Shown in pieces: positions 18,793-27,068 of a stretch of 33,359 nt of DNA. A program made the position numbers and the translations under genes. Location: assembly GCA_030830185.1 (NCBI GenBank), contig JAURNN010000028.1, forward strand, positions 1 to 33,359, given 5' to 3'. How positions within the stretch are numbered: position 1 is the stretch's first letter; each line of letters begins with the position of its first letter. The stretch comes from Bacillota bacterium. Its GTDB lineage: Bacteria; Bacillota_I; Bacilli_A; Acholeplasmatales; Acholeplasmataceae. The notes under the pieces were generated by a model that was not told where the DNA came from, did no database searches, and saw only the letters and a list, made by a program, of their open reading frames with translations.

Positions 18793-19230
18793 ATGCAAGA
18801 CTTATATAGGCAAGTCATTATGGATCATTATAAGTATCCTAGAAACAAAGGACTCATCTCAGACTCTAAGGGACTTTTAATTCATTTAAATAATCCTAGT
18901 TGTGGCGACGAAATTACAATCCAACTATTTACTTATAATGATGTCATTGAACGTGTTGTACATGAAGGAAGCGGATGTTCTATATGTTGTGCAAGTGCGA
19001 GTGTCATGTCTGTCGCACTAGAAAAACATAACATTCAAGAAGGAATAGACATTATCAAGCAGTTTTACGAACTTATCAAAGGATTACCATATAATACAGA
19101 TATACTATTTAAAGATGCCGTTGCATTTTCAGGTGTCAGCCAATTTCCAGCAAGAATTAAATGCGCAACATTATCTTGGAAAGCGGCAGAAAAAGGACTA
19201 ATATCATTACAGGAGGCTTCACATGGATGA
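18793..19230 (+). CDS. sufU: Fe-S scaffold/sulfur-transfer protein SufU
   Basis: [33 protein letters not shown] at 18793 preferred over the GTG at 18787 because AAAGGAG (18781-18787) is its RBS. Confidence 0.93.
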   Translation: MQDLYRQVIMDHYKYPRNKGLISDSKGLLIHLNNPSCGDEITIQLFTYNDVIERVVHEGSGCSICCASASVMSVALEKHNIQEGIDIIKQFYELIKGLPYNTDILFKDAVAFSGVSQFPARIKCATLSWKAAEKGLISLQEASHG

Positions 19231-20632
19231 CAACAAGAAAAAAATAGATGCAATCGTTGGTGAATATCAATTCGGGTTTAAAACTGAAACAACGCCTTTC
19301 TACTCAATTCCTAAAGGAATCAGTGAAGAAGTCGTCATTGCAATCTCAAAATATAAACAAGAACCTTCTTGGATGACAGATATAAGAGTCAAAGCATATC
19401 AACAATTTGTGTCTGTTCCTAATCCTACTTGGGGACCTGATTTATCATTTATAAATTTTGACGAATTCACGTATTTCATCAAATCAAGTGAACGTGCTGA
19501 AACATCATGGGACGATGTTCCTGAAGAAATTAAAGACACCTTTGAAAAACTAGGTATTCCAGAAGCTGAACGTCAATATTTAGCAGGTGTTTCAACGCAA
19601 TTTGAATCTGAAGTTGTGTATCACAGTACACTTAAAGAACTTGAAGATTTAGGCGTGATTTATGTTGATACAGATACTGCACTTAGAGAATATCCCGAAC
19701 TTGTTAAAGAATATTTTGGAAAAATGATTCCATTTAACGATAATAAATATGCAGCACTCAATACAGCGGTATGGAGCGGTGGGTCATTTATTTATGTTCC
19801 AAAAGGGGTTCATGTTCCCAAACCATTGCAATCATATTTTAGAATCAATAGTGATCAAATGGGACAATTTGAGCGTACATTGATCATTGTTGATGAAGGT
19901 GCTTACGTCAACTATGTTGAAGGATGTACTGCACCAACATATACAAAAGACTCCTTGCATGCTGCCATCGTAGAAATTGTTGTTAAAAAAGATGCAACAT
20001 GTCGTTATACAACCATACAAAACTGGTCATCGAATGTCATTAACTTAGTGACTAAACGTGCCTTTGTTTATGAAAATGGACACATGGAATGGATTGATGG
20101 AAACCTTGGGTCAAATGTCAATATGAAATACCCTTCATGTGTTTTATTAGAACCTTATGCAAAAGGAACAACCATATCAATTGCTTTTGCAGGTAAAGGT
20201 CAACATCAAGATACAGGTGCTAAAATGATTCATGTTGCACCAAATACAACTTCAACTATCATCTCAAAATCGATTTCACGCGGTGGTGGAAAAGTCAATT
20301 ACCGAGGAAAAGTAGACTTTGGTAAAAAAGCAAAAGGTGCAAAAGCACACGTTGAATGTGACACGATTATTTTAGATGATTTATCATATTCAGATACCAT
20401 TCCTTATAACAGCGTTAGAAATAGTGATGTGTTCTTAGAACACGAAGCTACTGTTTCAAAAATCAGTGAAGATCAACTCTTTTACTTAATGAGCCGTGGT
20501 CTTTCGGAAGAAGAAGCAACAGAAATGATCGTCATGGGATTTATTGAACCTTTCGCAAAAGAATTACCAATGGAATATGCCATTGAACTTAACCAACTCA
20601 TTAAACTTGAGATGGAAGGGTCAATTGGATAA
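19223..20632 (+). CDS. sufB: Fe-S cluster assembly protein SufB
   Basis: 469 aa; [75 protein letters not shown]. Confidence 0.96.
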   Translation: MDDNKKKIDAIVGEYQFGFKTETTPFYSIPKGISEEVVIAISKYKQEPSWMTDIRVKAYQQFVSVPNPTWGPDLSFINFDEFTYFIKSSERAETSWDDVPEEIKDTFEKLGIPEAERQYLAGVSTQFESEVVYHSTLKELEDLGVIYVDTDTALREYPELVKEYFGKMIPFNDNKYAALNTAVWSGGSFIYVPKGVHVPKPLQSYFRINSDQMGQFERTLIIVDEGAYVNYVEGCTAPTYTKDSLHAAIVEIVVKKDATCRYTTIQNWSSNVINLVTKRAFVYENGHMEWIDGNLGSNVNMKYPSCVLLEPYAKGTTISIAFAGKGQHQDTGAKMIHVAPNTTSTIISKSISRGGGKVNYRGKVDFGKKAKGAKAHVECDTIILDDLSYSDTIPYNSVRNSDVFLEHEATVSKISEDQLFYLMSRGLSEEEATEMIVMGFIEPFAKELPMEYAIELNQLIKLEMEGSIG

Positions 20633-20636
20633 TTTA

Positions 20637-20662
20637 AGAAGCGTATTTAATACGCTTTTTTT
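20637..20662 (+). terminator. Terminator after suf operon
   Basis: AAGCGTATTTAATACGCTT followed by TTTTT. Confidence 0.8.
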
Positions 20663-20698
20663 ATTAGAAATATGTTAAGATAACAACATAGGTAACTC

Positions 20699-21259
20699 AT
20701 GAAATATATTCTTTTTAAACAAATTGATACAAATGATGTGGTCATTGATACATTCATGGAGAGTCAATTTTCACAAGTAAATAAAATCGTTTATAAAAAT
20801 CATGTCATTTATACGTATGATGTGACATATGTAGATGATTTAAAAGTTTTATTTGAAGATTTATCAGGAGAATTATTATCTGATTTTTTAGTATACATGT
20901 CTCCTTCGATAGATGAAAAATCTCTATTTAGTCATATTGATCAATTTGATCAATTAGTGGAAAAAGATTTAAACATCAAACACGGGGTCATTCATAATCA
21001 ATATTTAGTAAGTCTAAGACTTCATATGAATATGACAAGTATGAGAAAGTTTATTTTGGGAAAATATCATGATCAACAGTATATGTTAGATACGATTAAA
21101 GCGTATTTAGAAAATAATCAAAATATGATGACAGCTTCAAAAGAACTTTTTATTCATAGAAATACCTTAATGATTCGTTTAGAAAAGTTTAAAGAAGTCA
21201 CTGGATTTGATGTTAAATCATTTTATGATGGATTTTTAATATATCATTTGCTGATATAA
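20699..21259 (+). CDS. PucR/CdaR-type C-terminal HTH regulator (short, atypical N-terminus)
   Basis: C-terminal YLENNQNMMTASKELFIHRNTLMIRLEKFKEVTGFDVKSFYDGFLIYHLL matches the PucR/CdaR HTH_30 pattern. Confidence 0.75.
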   Translation: MKYILFKQIDTNDVVIDTFMESQFSQVNKIVYKNHVIYTYDVTYVDDLKVLFEDLSGELLSDFLVYMSPSIDEKSLFSHIDQFDQLVEKDLNIKHGVIHNQYLVSLRLHMNMTSMRKFILGKYHDQQYMLDTIKAYLENNQNMMTASKELFIHRNTLMIRLEKFKEVTGFDVKSFYDGFLIYHLLI

Positions 21260-21269
21260 AAAGCATGTG

Positions 21270-21283
21270 CAATGTGCACATTG
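21270..21283. promoter_or_regulatory. Perfect 14-bp palindrome upstream of and abutting the msmK promoter -35
   Basis: CAATGTGCACATTG is its own reverse complement; overlaps TTGTGA (21281-21286). Confidence 0.7.
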
Positions 21284-21309
21284 TGAAAACGCATCCATTA
21301 CTTTATAAT
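21281..21309 (+). promoter_or_regulatory. Promoter of sugar ABC ATPase gene (TTGTGA-17-TATAAT)
   Basis: TTGTGA 21281-21286, TATAAT 21304-21309, 17-nt spacer. Confidence 0.65.
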
Positions 21310-21338
21310 TGAGTTATAAAGTAAAAAAAGGAGTAGTT

Positions 21339-22493
21339 ATGGCAACCTTACAATTAAAAGACATCAACAAAATATATCCAAATGGTGTACAAGCTGTTTT
21401 TGATTTTAACTTATCCATTAAAGACAAAGAATTTATTGTTTTCGTTGGACCATCAGGATGTGGAAAATCAACCACACTTAGAATGATTGCAGGACTAGAA
21501 GAAATTACCTCAGGTGAATTATTTATCGACGAAGAAATGGTCAATGATAAAGCACCTAAAGATAGAAATATCGCGATGGTATTCCAGTCATATGCGTTGT
21601 ATCCACACATGAGCGTGTATGACAACATGGCATTTGGATTGAAATTACGTAAAATGCCAAAAGATCAAATTGAAGAAAAAGTCAATCAAGCTGCAGAAGT
21701 ATTAGGACTGTCTCCATATTTAGATAGAAAACCTAAAGCTTTATCAGGTGGACAACGCCAACGTGTTGCATTAGGTCGTGCGATTGTCCGTAATGCAAAA
21801 GTATTCTTAATGGACGAACCACTATCAAACTTAGATGCAAAATTACGTGTTCAAATGCGTGGTGAATTAATTAAATTACACAACAAAATCGAAACAACAA
21901 CGATTTATGTTACCCATGACCAAATTGAAGCGATGACTATGGCAAGCCGTATTGTCGTTATGAAAGATGGTTATATCATGCAAGTAGGATCGCCAAAAGA
22001 GATTTATGATCATCCAAATAACATGTTTGTTGCTGGTTTTATTGGAACACCTCCGATGAACTTCATCCATGGCCGTGTAAATAAAGAAGGTATTTTTACA
22101 GCTGGAAAACACACGATTGAAATCCCACAAGATAAATTTGAAATCGTTAAGTATCATAAAATGATTGAAAAAGATATTGTATTAGGTATTCGTCCAGAAG
22201 ACATTCATGATGATCAAGTTGTTAAAAAAGCGTATCCAAATGCATCGTTAGATCTCGTTGTTGATGTTGCTGAGTTACTAGGCGCAGAAACAAATATTTA
22301 TACTCTTGTCCATGAATCCAATATTTGTGCGTCTGTAGATGCAAGAACAAATATTCATATTGGTGACAAAATTCAACTCACACTTGATATGAATAAAGTT
22401 CACTTTTTCGATCCAGAAACGCAACAAAGTTTACTCATCGATCCTAACGCAGAAGTTAAACCAATGAAAAAAGTTACTAAAGAAGCTGAATAA
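21339..22493 (+). CDS. msmK: Sugar-type ABC transporter ATPase (MsmK/UgpC/MalK family)
   Basis: GPSGCGKST, LSGGQRQRVALGRA, FLMDEPLSNLDAKLR, THDQIEAMTMA, C-terminal TOBE-like region GIRPEDIHD. ATG 21339 preferred (AAAAGGAG RBS) over the ORF-track start 21309. Confidence 0.93.
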   Translation: MATLQLKDINKIYPNGVQAVFDFNLSIKDKEFIVFVGPSGCGKSTTLRMIAGLEEITSGELFIDEEMVNDKAPKDRNIAMVFQSYALYPHMSVYDNMAFGLKLRKMPKDQIEEKVNQAAEVLGLSPYLDRKPKALSGGQRQRVALGRAIVRNAKVFLMDEPLSNLDAKLRVQMRGELIKLHNKIETTTIYVTHDQIEAMTMASRIVVMKDGYIMQVGSPKEIYDHPNNMFVAGFIGTPPMNFIHGRVNKEGIFTAGKHTIEIPQDKFEIVKYHKMIEKDIVLGIRPEDIHDDQVVKKAYPNASLDLVVDVAELLGAETNIYTLVHESNICASVDARTNIHIGDKIQLTLDMNKVHFFDPETQQSLLIDPNAEVKPMKKVTKEAE

Positions 22494-22507
22494 GCTTCTT
22501 TTTTTAT
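22479..22507 (+). terminator. Terminator whose ascending stem is the last codons of msmK
   Basis: AAAGAAGCT GAATA AGCTTCTTT + T-tract; stop TAA 22491-22493 in the loop. Confidence 0.8.
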
Positions 22508-22513
22508 AAAATA

Positions 22514-22927
22514 ATGATTGAATACATACATTATCAAAACTACAAATCTATCGTCTTTCAAAATGGTCAATCAATCATTTTGAATCAACATTTAACGTAT
22601 GTCATCAATATGTATATGAAATGCCAACTTAATGATGTGTTAAATTATCTAAAAAATTATAAAAAGAAGTATGGAAATCAATTTCAAATTCCTATTTTTA
22701 TCAATGTCAAAACAACACTCATTGTGGTCTATGGATATAAATCAGCAAATAATTATGCATTGAATATTCATGCGATCAAAAAGCTTGTGGATAAGGAAGG
22801 AATATGTGATATATATTTTGAAAATACGCATGTTGAAATCCAAAAAAACTGTCGATATATAAAATCATCGATACTCAAAGGATTACGAGTACACAAAGAA
22901 ATTATGGAAAACATTTTCATCGGATGA
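22514..22927 (+). CDS. Short ComK-like protein (tentative)
   Basis: Pattern resembles the ComK C-terminal half: K-rich segment, IPIFINVKTTLIVVYGYKSANNYALNIHAIKKL...DIYFENTHVEIQKNCRYIKSSILKGLRVH. No search performed. Confidence 0.45.
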   Translation: MIEYIHYQNYKSIVFQNGQSIILNQHLTYVINMYMKCQLNDVLNYLKNYKKKYGNQFQIPIFINVKTTLIVVYGYKSANNYALNIHAIKKLVDKEGICDIYFENTHVEIQKNCRYIKSSILKGLRVHKEIMENIFIG

Positions 22928-22950
22928 TTTTTATAAATATACTTATTGTA

Positions 22951-22959
22951 TGGTATAAT
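22951..22959 (+). promoter_or_regulatory. Extended -10 promoter of pgk operon
   Basis: TGGTATAAT, 35 nt upstream of pgk ATG. Confidence 0.6.
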
Positions 22960-22993
22960 TCTTGTGGAAAAACAATAAAAAGGAGAAATGGTC

Positions 22994-24190
22994 ATGGCTA
23001 AAAAAACCATTCTTGATATCGATTTAAAAAGTAAAAAAGTCATCATGCGTGTCGATTTTAATGTCCCTATGAAAGACGGTGAAATCAGTGACGAAAATCG
23101 TATTGTTGCAGCATTAGATTCAATTCGTTATATCTTAAACCAAGGTGGGAAACTTATTTTACTTTCTCATTTAGGACGTGTTGAAAATGAAGATGATAAA
23201 AAAGGCAGTTCACTTGCACCGGTTGCAAAAAGATTAGCAGAACATTTAAATCAAACTGTTACATTCGTTCCATTTACGAGAGGTAAAGAGGTTGAAGAAG
23301 CTGTTTCAAATTTAAATGAAGGTCAAGTATTGATGTTAGAAAACACACGATTTGAAGATGTTGTTGGTAAAAAAGAATCAAAAAATAATGAGGAACTTGG
23401 AAAATATTGGGCATCACTTGCAGATGTATTTGTCAATGATGCATTTGGAACAGCCCATCGAGCACATGCTTCCAATGTAGGAATCGCAAGTCATATAGAA
23501 ACGTCTGTTGCTGGGTTTTTATTAGAGCGAGAAATTAAATTTATTGGTGATACAATTGCAAACCCAGAACGACCTCTTGTTGCAGTTTTAGGTGGTGCAA
23601 AAGTATCAGATAAAATTAATGTCATTAAAAAATTATTAGAAGTTGCTGATTACGTCATCATTACAGGTGCGATGGCATATACATTTTATTTAGCAGAAGG
23701 TTATGATGTTGGTTTATCTAAAGTAGAAAAAGATAAAGTCGATTTAGCATTAGAATTACTTGATTTAGCAAAAGGTAAAATTGTTCTTGGTACAGATGTT
23801 GTTACTGCGAAAGATTTTGATCCAGAATCAGAAAAAAATATTCGTTTGAAGTCAGAAATTCCAAATGATGAAATGGGTATGGATGTTGGACCTGAGACAT
23901 TAAAAACATATTTCTTTTACATTGAAAAAGCAAAAACAGTCATATGGAATGGCCCTTTAGGTGTGTTTGAATTCCCAAGATTTGCTGAGGGTACTAAAGG
24001 ATTTGCTAAAAAACTTGTGGAATTAAAAGATTCAGTGACAACCATTATCGGTGGTGGCGATTCTGCAGCTGCAGTTATTCAATTTGGATATGAAAATGAC
24101 TTTGCACATATATCTACAGGTGGTGGTGCATCCCTTGAATATTTAGAAGGAAAACTTTTACCTGGAATTGCATGTGTTGATGATAAATAA
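22994..24190 (+). CDS. pgk: Phosphoglycerate kinase
   Basis: RVDFNVPMKDGEISDENRI, LLSHLGR, NDAFGTAHRAHAS, LGGAKVSDKI, GGGDSAAA, STGGGASLEYLEG. Start 22994 preferred for RBS spacing. Confidence 0.97.
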   Translation: MAKKTILDIDLKSKKVIMRVDFNVPMKDGEISDENRIVAALDSIRYILNQGGKLILLSHLGRVENEDDKKGSSLAPVAKRLAEHLNQTVTFVPFTRGKEVEEAVSNLNEGQVLMLENTRFEDVVGKKESKNNEELGKYWASLADVFVNDAFGTAHRAHASNVGIASHIETSVAGFLLEREIKFIGDTIANPERPLVAVLGGAKVSDKINVIKKLLEVADYVIITGAMAYTFYLAEGYDVGLSKVEKDKVDLALELLDLAKGKIVLGTDVVTAKDFDPESEKNIRLKSEIPNDEMGMDVGPETLKTYFFYIEKAKTVIWNGPLGVFEFPRFAEGTKGFAKKLVELKDSVTTIIGGGDSAAAVIQFGYENDFAHISTGGGASLEYLEGKLLPGIACVDDK

Positions 24191-24729
24191 TGGATGTTGG
24201 TAAAAAACTTAAAGCGTTACGCTTAGGAAATAACTTAACACAAGATGAACTTGCATCACGTTTAGAACTTACAAAAGGTTTTATATCATTACTTGAAAAT
24301 AATAAAACATCACCTTCTATGTCTACTCTATTTAATATTTTAGAAGTGTTAGGGACGGATGTTCACGATTTCTTCTCAAAAGAAAACGATCAAGTTGTCA
24401 CTTTTAAAGAAGAAGATTTTTATGAAAAAGAAGATGATGATTTAAAGCATATGATTTACTGGATTGTTCCAAACGCTGTAAAATATGAGATGGAACCCAT
24501 CATGATTAAATTACAGCCAGGAGGTCAATCTAATATCGATCAGCCTCATCCTGGTGAAGAGTTTGGTTATGTCATAGAAGGTAGTGTGACGTTATACCTT
24601 AATAAGAAAAAATACACCATTAAAAAAGGTGAAACGTTTTATTATTTAGCAAACCAAGAACATTACTTGGTGAATCATTCAAACCATCCATGCAAGGTTT
24701 TGTGGATTTCAACCCCACCAACCTTTTAA
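24190..24729 (+). CDS. XRE-family HTH + cupin_2 transcriptional regulator
   Basis: N-term HTH LKALRLGNNLTQDELASRLELTKGFISLLENNKTSPSMSTLFNILEVLG; C-term cupin PHPGEEFGYVIEGSVTLYLNKKKYTIKKGETFYYLANQEHYLVNHSNHPCKVLWI. Confidence 0.92.
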   Translation: MDVGKKLKALRLGNNLTQDELASRLELTKGFISLLENNKTSPSMSTLFNILEVLGTDVHDFFSKENDQVVTFKEEDFYEKEDDDLKHMIYWIVPNAVKYEMEPIMIKLQPGGQSNIDQPHPGEEFGYVIEGSVTLYLNKKKYTIKKGETFYYLANQEHYLVNHSNHPCKVLWISTPPTF

Positions 24730-24745
24730 TAGAAAGGATATTATT

Positions 24746-24991
24746 ATGGAAAAAGAAATTATGATTAAATCAACAACAGGATTACACGCAAGTTTAGCTG
24801 CAAAAGTTGTTCAAGCTGCATCAAAATATAACGTTGATATCGAACTTCATTATCAAGATAAAGTCGTTGACTTAAAGTCAATTTTAGCACTGATGTCTCT
24901 TGCGGTTCCACATGGTGAAAATGTAAGAATTATTGCACGTGGTACACGCGCTGAAGAAGCAATTAAAGACGTATCAGGAATTTTAGGTTAA
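24746..24991 (+). CDS. HPr-family protein with degenerate active-site loop (HASLA) and conserved regulatory Ser
   Basis: TTGLHASLAAKVVQAASKYNVDIELHYQDKVVDLKSILALMSLAVPHGENV aligns with HPr/Crh. Expected HARPA is HASLA; KSI regulatory Ser present (codon 24878-24880). Confidence 0.88.
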   Translation: MEKEIMIKSTTGLHASLAAKVVQAASKYNVDIELHYQDKVVDLKSILALMSLAVPHGENVRIIARGTRAEEAIKDVSGILG

Positions 24992-25746
24992 TGAGAAAAC
25001 GAGTTATTGCCGGAAACTGGAAAATGTATAAAACAAGAGATGAAGCAATTAGTTTCATCTATGAAGTTGCTAAAGTAATTCCAGATAGAGATCTTGTAGA
25101 AACAGTTATTTGTGCTCCATCTATTATGTTACGAGATCTTGTTAAAAGAGAAGATGAACATTTACGTATTGGTGCTCAAAACATGTCTCAACATGAAGAA
25201 GGCGCATACACTGGGGAAGTCTCTGCAAAAATGTTAACATCGTATGGTGTTGAATATGTTGTGGTTGGTCATTCAGAAAGACGTGACTATTTTCATGAAA
25301 ATGATGCCATCATTAATGCGAAAACAAAACAAGCACTTCAACATGACCTTACACCAATTGTTTGCGTTGGAGAATCATTAGAAACTAGAGAACTAAATCA
25401 AACGAATACTTTTGTTAAAGAGCAAATTTTAAATGCATACGAAGGTCTTTCAACAGAAGATGCTTTAAAAACAATTATCGCATATGAACCGATTTGGGCA
25501 ATTGGAACTGGTAAAACAGCAACAAAAGAACAAGCGAATGAAACAATCAAATTTATTCGTGAAACGATCTCTGAACGTTTTGATGCAATTACTGCTGAAG
25601 ATATTCGTATTTTATATGGTGGTTCAGTAAAACCTAACAACATCGATGAATTACTTGCTATGTCTGATATTGATGGTGCACTCGTTGGAGGAGCATCCCT
25701 TGATTCTCAAAGTTTTCTAAAACTTGTTGAAGCTGCATTAAAATAA
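24991..25746 (+). CDS. tpiA: Triosephosphate isomerase
   Basis: GNWKMYKT, GHSERRDYFHE, AYEPIWAIGTGKTA, ILYGGSVKPNN, DGALVGGASL. Confidence 0.97.
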   Translation: MRKRVIAGNWKMYKTRDEAISFIYEVAKVIPDRDLVETVICAPSIMLRDLVKREDEHLRIGAQNMSQHEEGAYTGEVSAKMLTSYGVEYVVVGHSERRDYFHENDAIINAKTKQALQHDLTPIVCVGESLETRELNQTNTFVKEQILNAYEGLSTEDALKTIIAYEPIWAIGTGKTATKEQANETIKFIRETISERFDAITAEDIRILYGGSVKPNNIDELLAMSDIDGALVGGASLDSQSFLKLVEAALK

Positions 25747-25778
25747 AAAAAGTCTGAATGTTAATTCAGACTTTTTTT
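25745..25778. terminator. Bidirectional terminator between tpiA and rpsD
   Basis: AAAAAAAGTCTGAAT GTTA ATTCAGACTTTTTTT. Confidence 0.9.
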
Positions 25779-25781
25779 ATT

Positions 25782-26381
25782 TTATCTATTGTAGAATTCA
25801 ACAATGAGTTGTTCATTGATTTCTTGAAGTACTTCTTTACGTTCAGGACGTCTTACGAAGAGTCCTTCTTTTTTTGCTGTATCATAGGACACAAACTCAA
25901 ATGAACGATATGTATTTTCTAGAGCTTCTTCAACAATTTTTAAATTTTTTGAAGATTCTCTAAGTTGAACTTTTTGACCAGGTGTCATGCGGTATGATGG
26001 AATATCTACTTTACTGCCATCAACTAAAATATGACCGTGGTTAACAAGTTGTCTTGCTTGTGCTCGTGTTATAGTTAAACCTAAACGATACACAACGTTA
26101 TCTAATCTTGATTCTAGTAAGACGATGAAGTTATCCCCATGTCTTCCTGGAAGTTTACCTGCTTCGTTAAACGTTTTACGGAATTGCTTTTCAGATAATC
26201 CGTAAGTAAATCTAACTTTTTGTTTTTCTTGTAGTTGCAATCCATAATCAGATAATTTGGTACGGCGTTGACCATGTTGACCTGGTGGATATGGACGTTT
26301 TTTTAATTCTTTTCCTGTTTCAGAAATTGAGTAGTTTAATCTTCTTGAAATTTTCCAAGTTGACCCTGTAAATCTTGACAT
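25782..26381 (-). CDS. rpsD: 30S ribosomal protein S4
   Basis: [68 protein letters not shown]4 domain [32 protein letters not shown]. Confidence 0.97.
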   Translation of the reverse strand: MSRFTGSTWKISRRLNYSISETGKELKKRPYPPGQHGQRRTKLSDYGLQLQEKQKVRFTYGLSEKQFRKTFNEAGKLPGRHGDNFIVLLESRLDNVVYRLGLTITRAQARQLVNHGHILVDGSKVDIPSYRMTPGQKVQLRESSKNLKIVEEALENTYRSFEFVSYDTAKKEGLFVRRPERKEVLQEINEQLIVEFYNR

Positions 26382-26530
26382 ATCATTACCTCCTATTTTT
26401 AGGTAAAGTATACTTTCTTTTTCTATAGGATTTTCTAGTTCTTTTCACTTATGAAGCAGACCATAAGCTACTAAGGGCGCCGTGGAAGAAAATCATCACA
26501 TAAAAAAAGTTGTACCTGCTTTTACCGACA
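26382..26530 (-). promoter_or_regulatory. Candidate S4 autoregulatory 5' leader of rpsD
   Basis: About 150 nt between inferred TSS and ATG. Hairpin CTTATG...CATAAG (26448-26467) and CCTAAAAATAGG (26392-26403) overlapping the GGAGG SD (26389-26393). Confidence 0.5.
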
Positions 26531-26536
26531 ATGCTT

Positions 26537-26565
26537 ATTCTACTTGAAAAAAGGAATATTGTCAA
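26537..26565 (-). promoter_or_regulatory. rpsD promoter TTGACA-17-TAGAAT on minus strand
   Basis: Minus-strand TTGACA (26560-26565) and TAGAAT (26537-26542), 17-nt spacer; lies in the 3' end of the upstream GAF gene. Confidence 0.75.
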
Positions 26566-27004
26566 TTGTATTGACTAAATCTTCAACGATTTTTTCTAAA
26601 GTTGTAATTGTCTCGACATCAAATCGATTTTTTATGGGGCTATCGATATCTAATACACCAAGTAAAATCCCATTTGAAATTAGTGGAATCACGAGTTCAC
26701 TATTAGACGCTTCATCACATGCAATGTGATCTGGATGTAGATGAACATCGGGTACATAAACGGTTTGATGAAGGCGTACACATTCCCCGCATACCCCACG
26801 ATGAAAAGGGATTTGTGTGGTTGCTGGTTTTCCCATAAAAGGACCTAAAATAAGCATATCACCTTGATTTAAATAAAAACCAACCCAATTCAAATCAGGT
26901 AGTTCAAGATAAATTAAAGAAGCAAGATTAGAGAACACAGATAATTGTGTAGGATGATCTTGCATTAAAATGTTTGCTGTTTCATATAAGTTTTTATTCA
27001 TCAT
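26540..27004 (-). CDS. Free methionine-(R)-sulfoxide reductase (GAF domain, YtsP/fRMsr)
   Basis: NWVGFYLNQGDMLILGPFMGKPATTQIPFHRGVCGECVRLHQTVYVPDVHLHPDHIACDEASNSELVIPLISNGILLGVLDIDSP. Confidence 0.92.
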   Translation of the reverse strand: MMNKNLYETANILMQDHPTQLSVFSNLASLIYLELPDLNWVGFYLNQGDMLILGPFMGKPATTQIPFHRGVCGECVRLHQTVYVPDVHLHPDHIACDEASNSELVIPLISNGILLGVLDIDSPIKNRFDVETITTLEKIVEDLVNTIDNIPFFK

Positions 27005-27068
27005 ATCACCTATACTATTATAACATGTTTATGACAATAGAATATGATACAATATGGATGAGGTCGTT

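Noticed and set aside
21284-21297. TGAAAACGCATCCA in the msmK promoter as a confident cre site
   Set aside because: Two mismatches to consensus and not palindromic; kept only as a weak hint in the circuit hypothesis.
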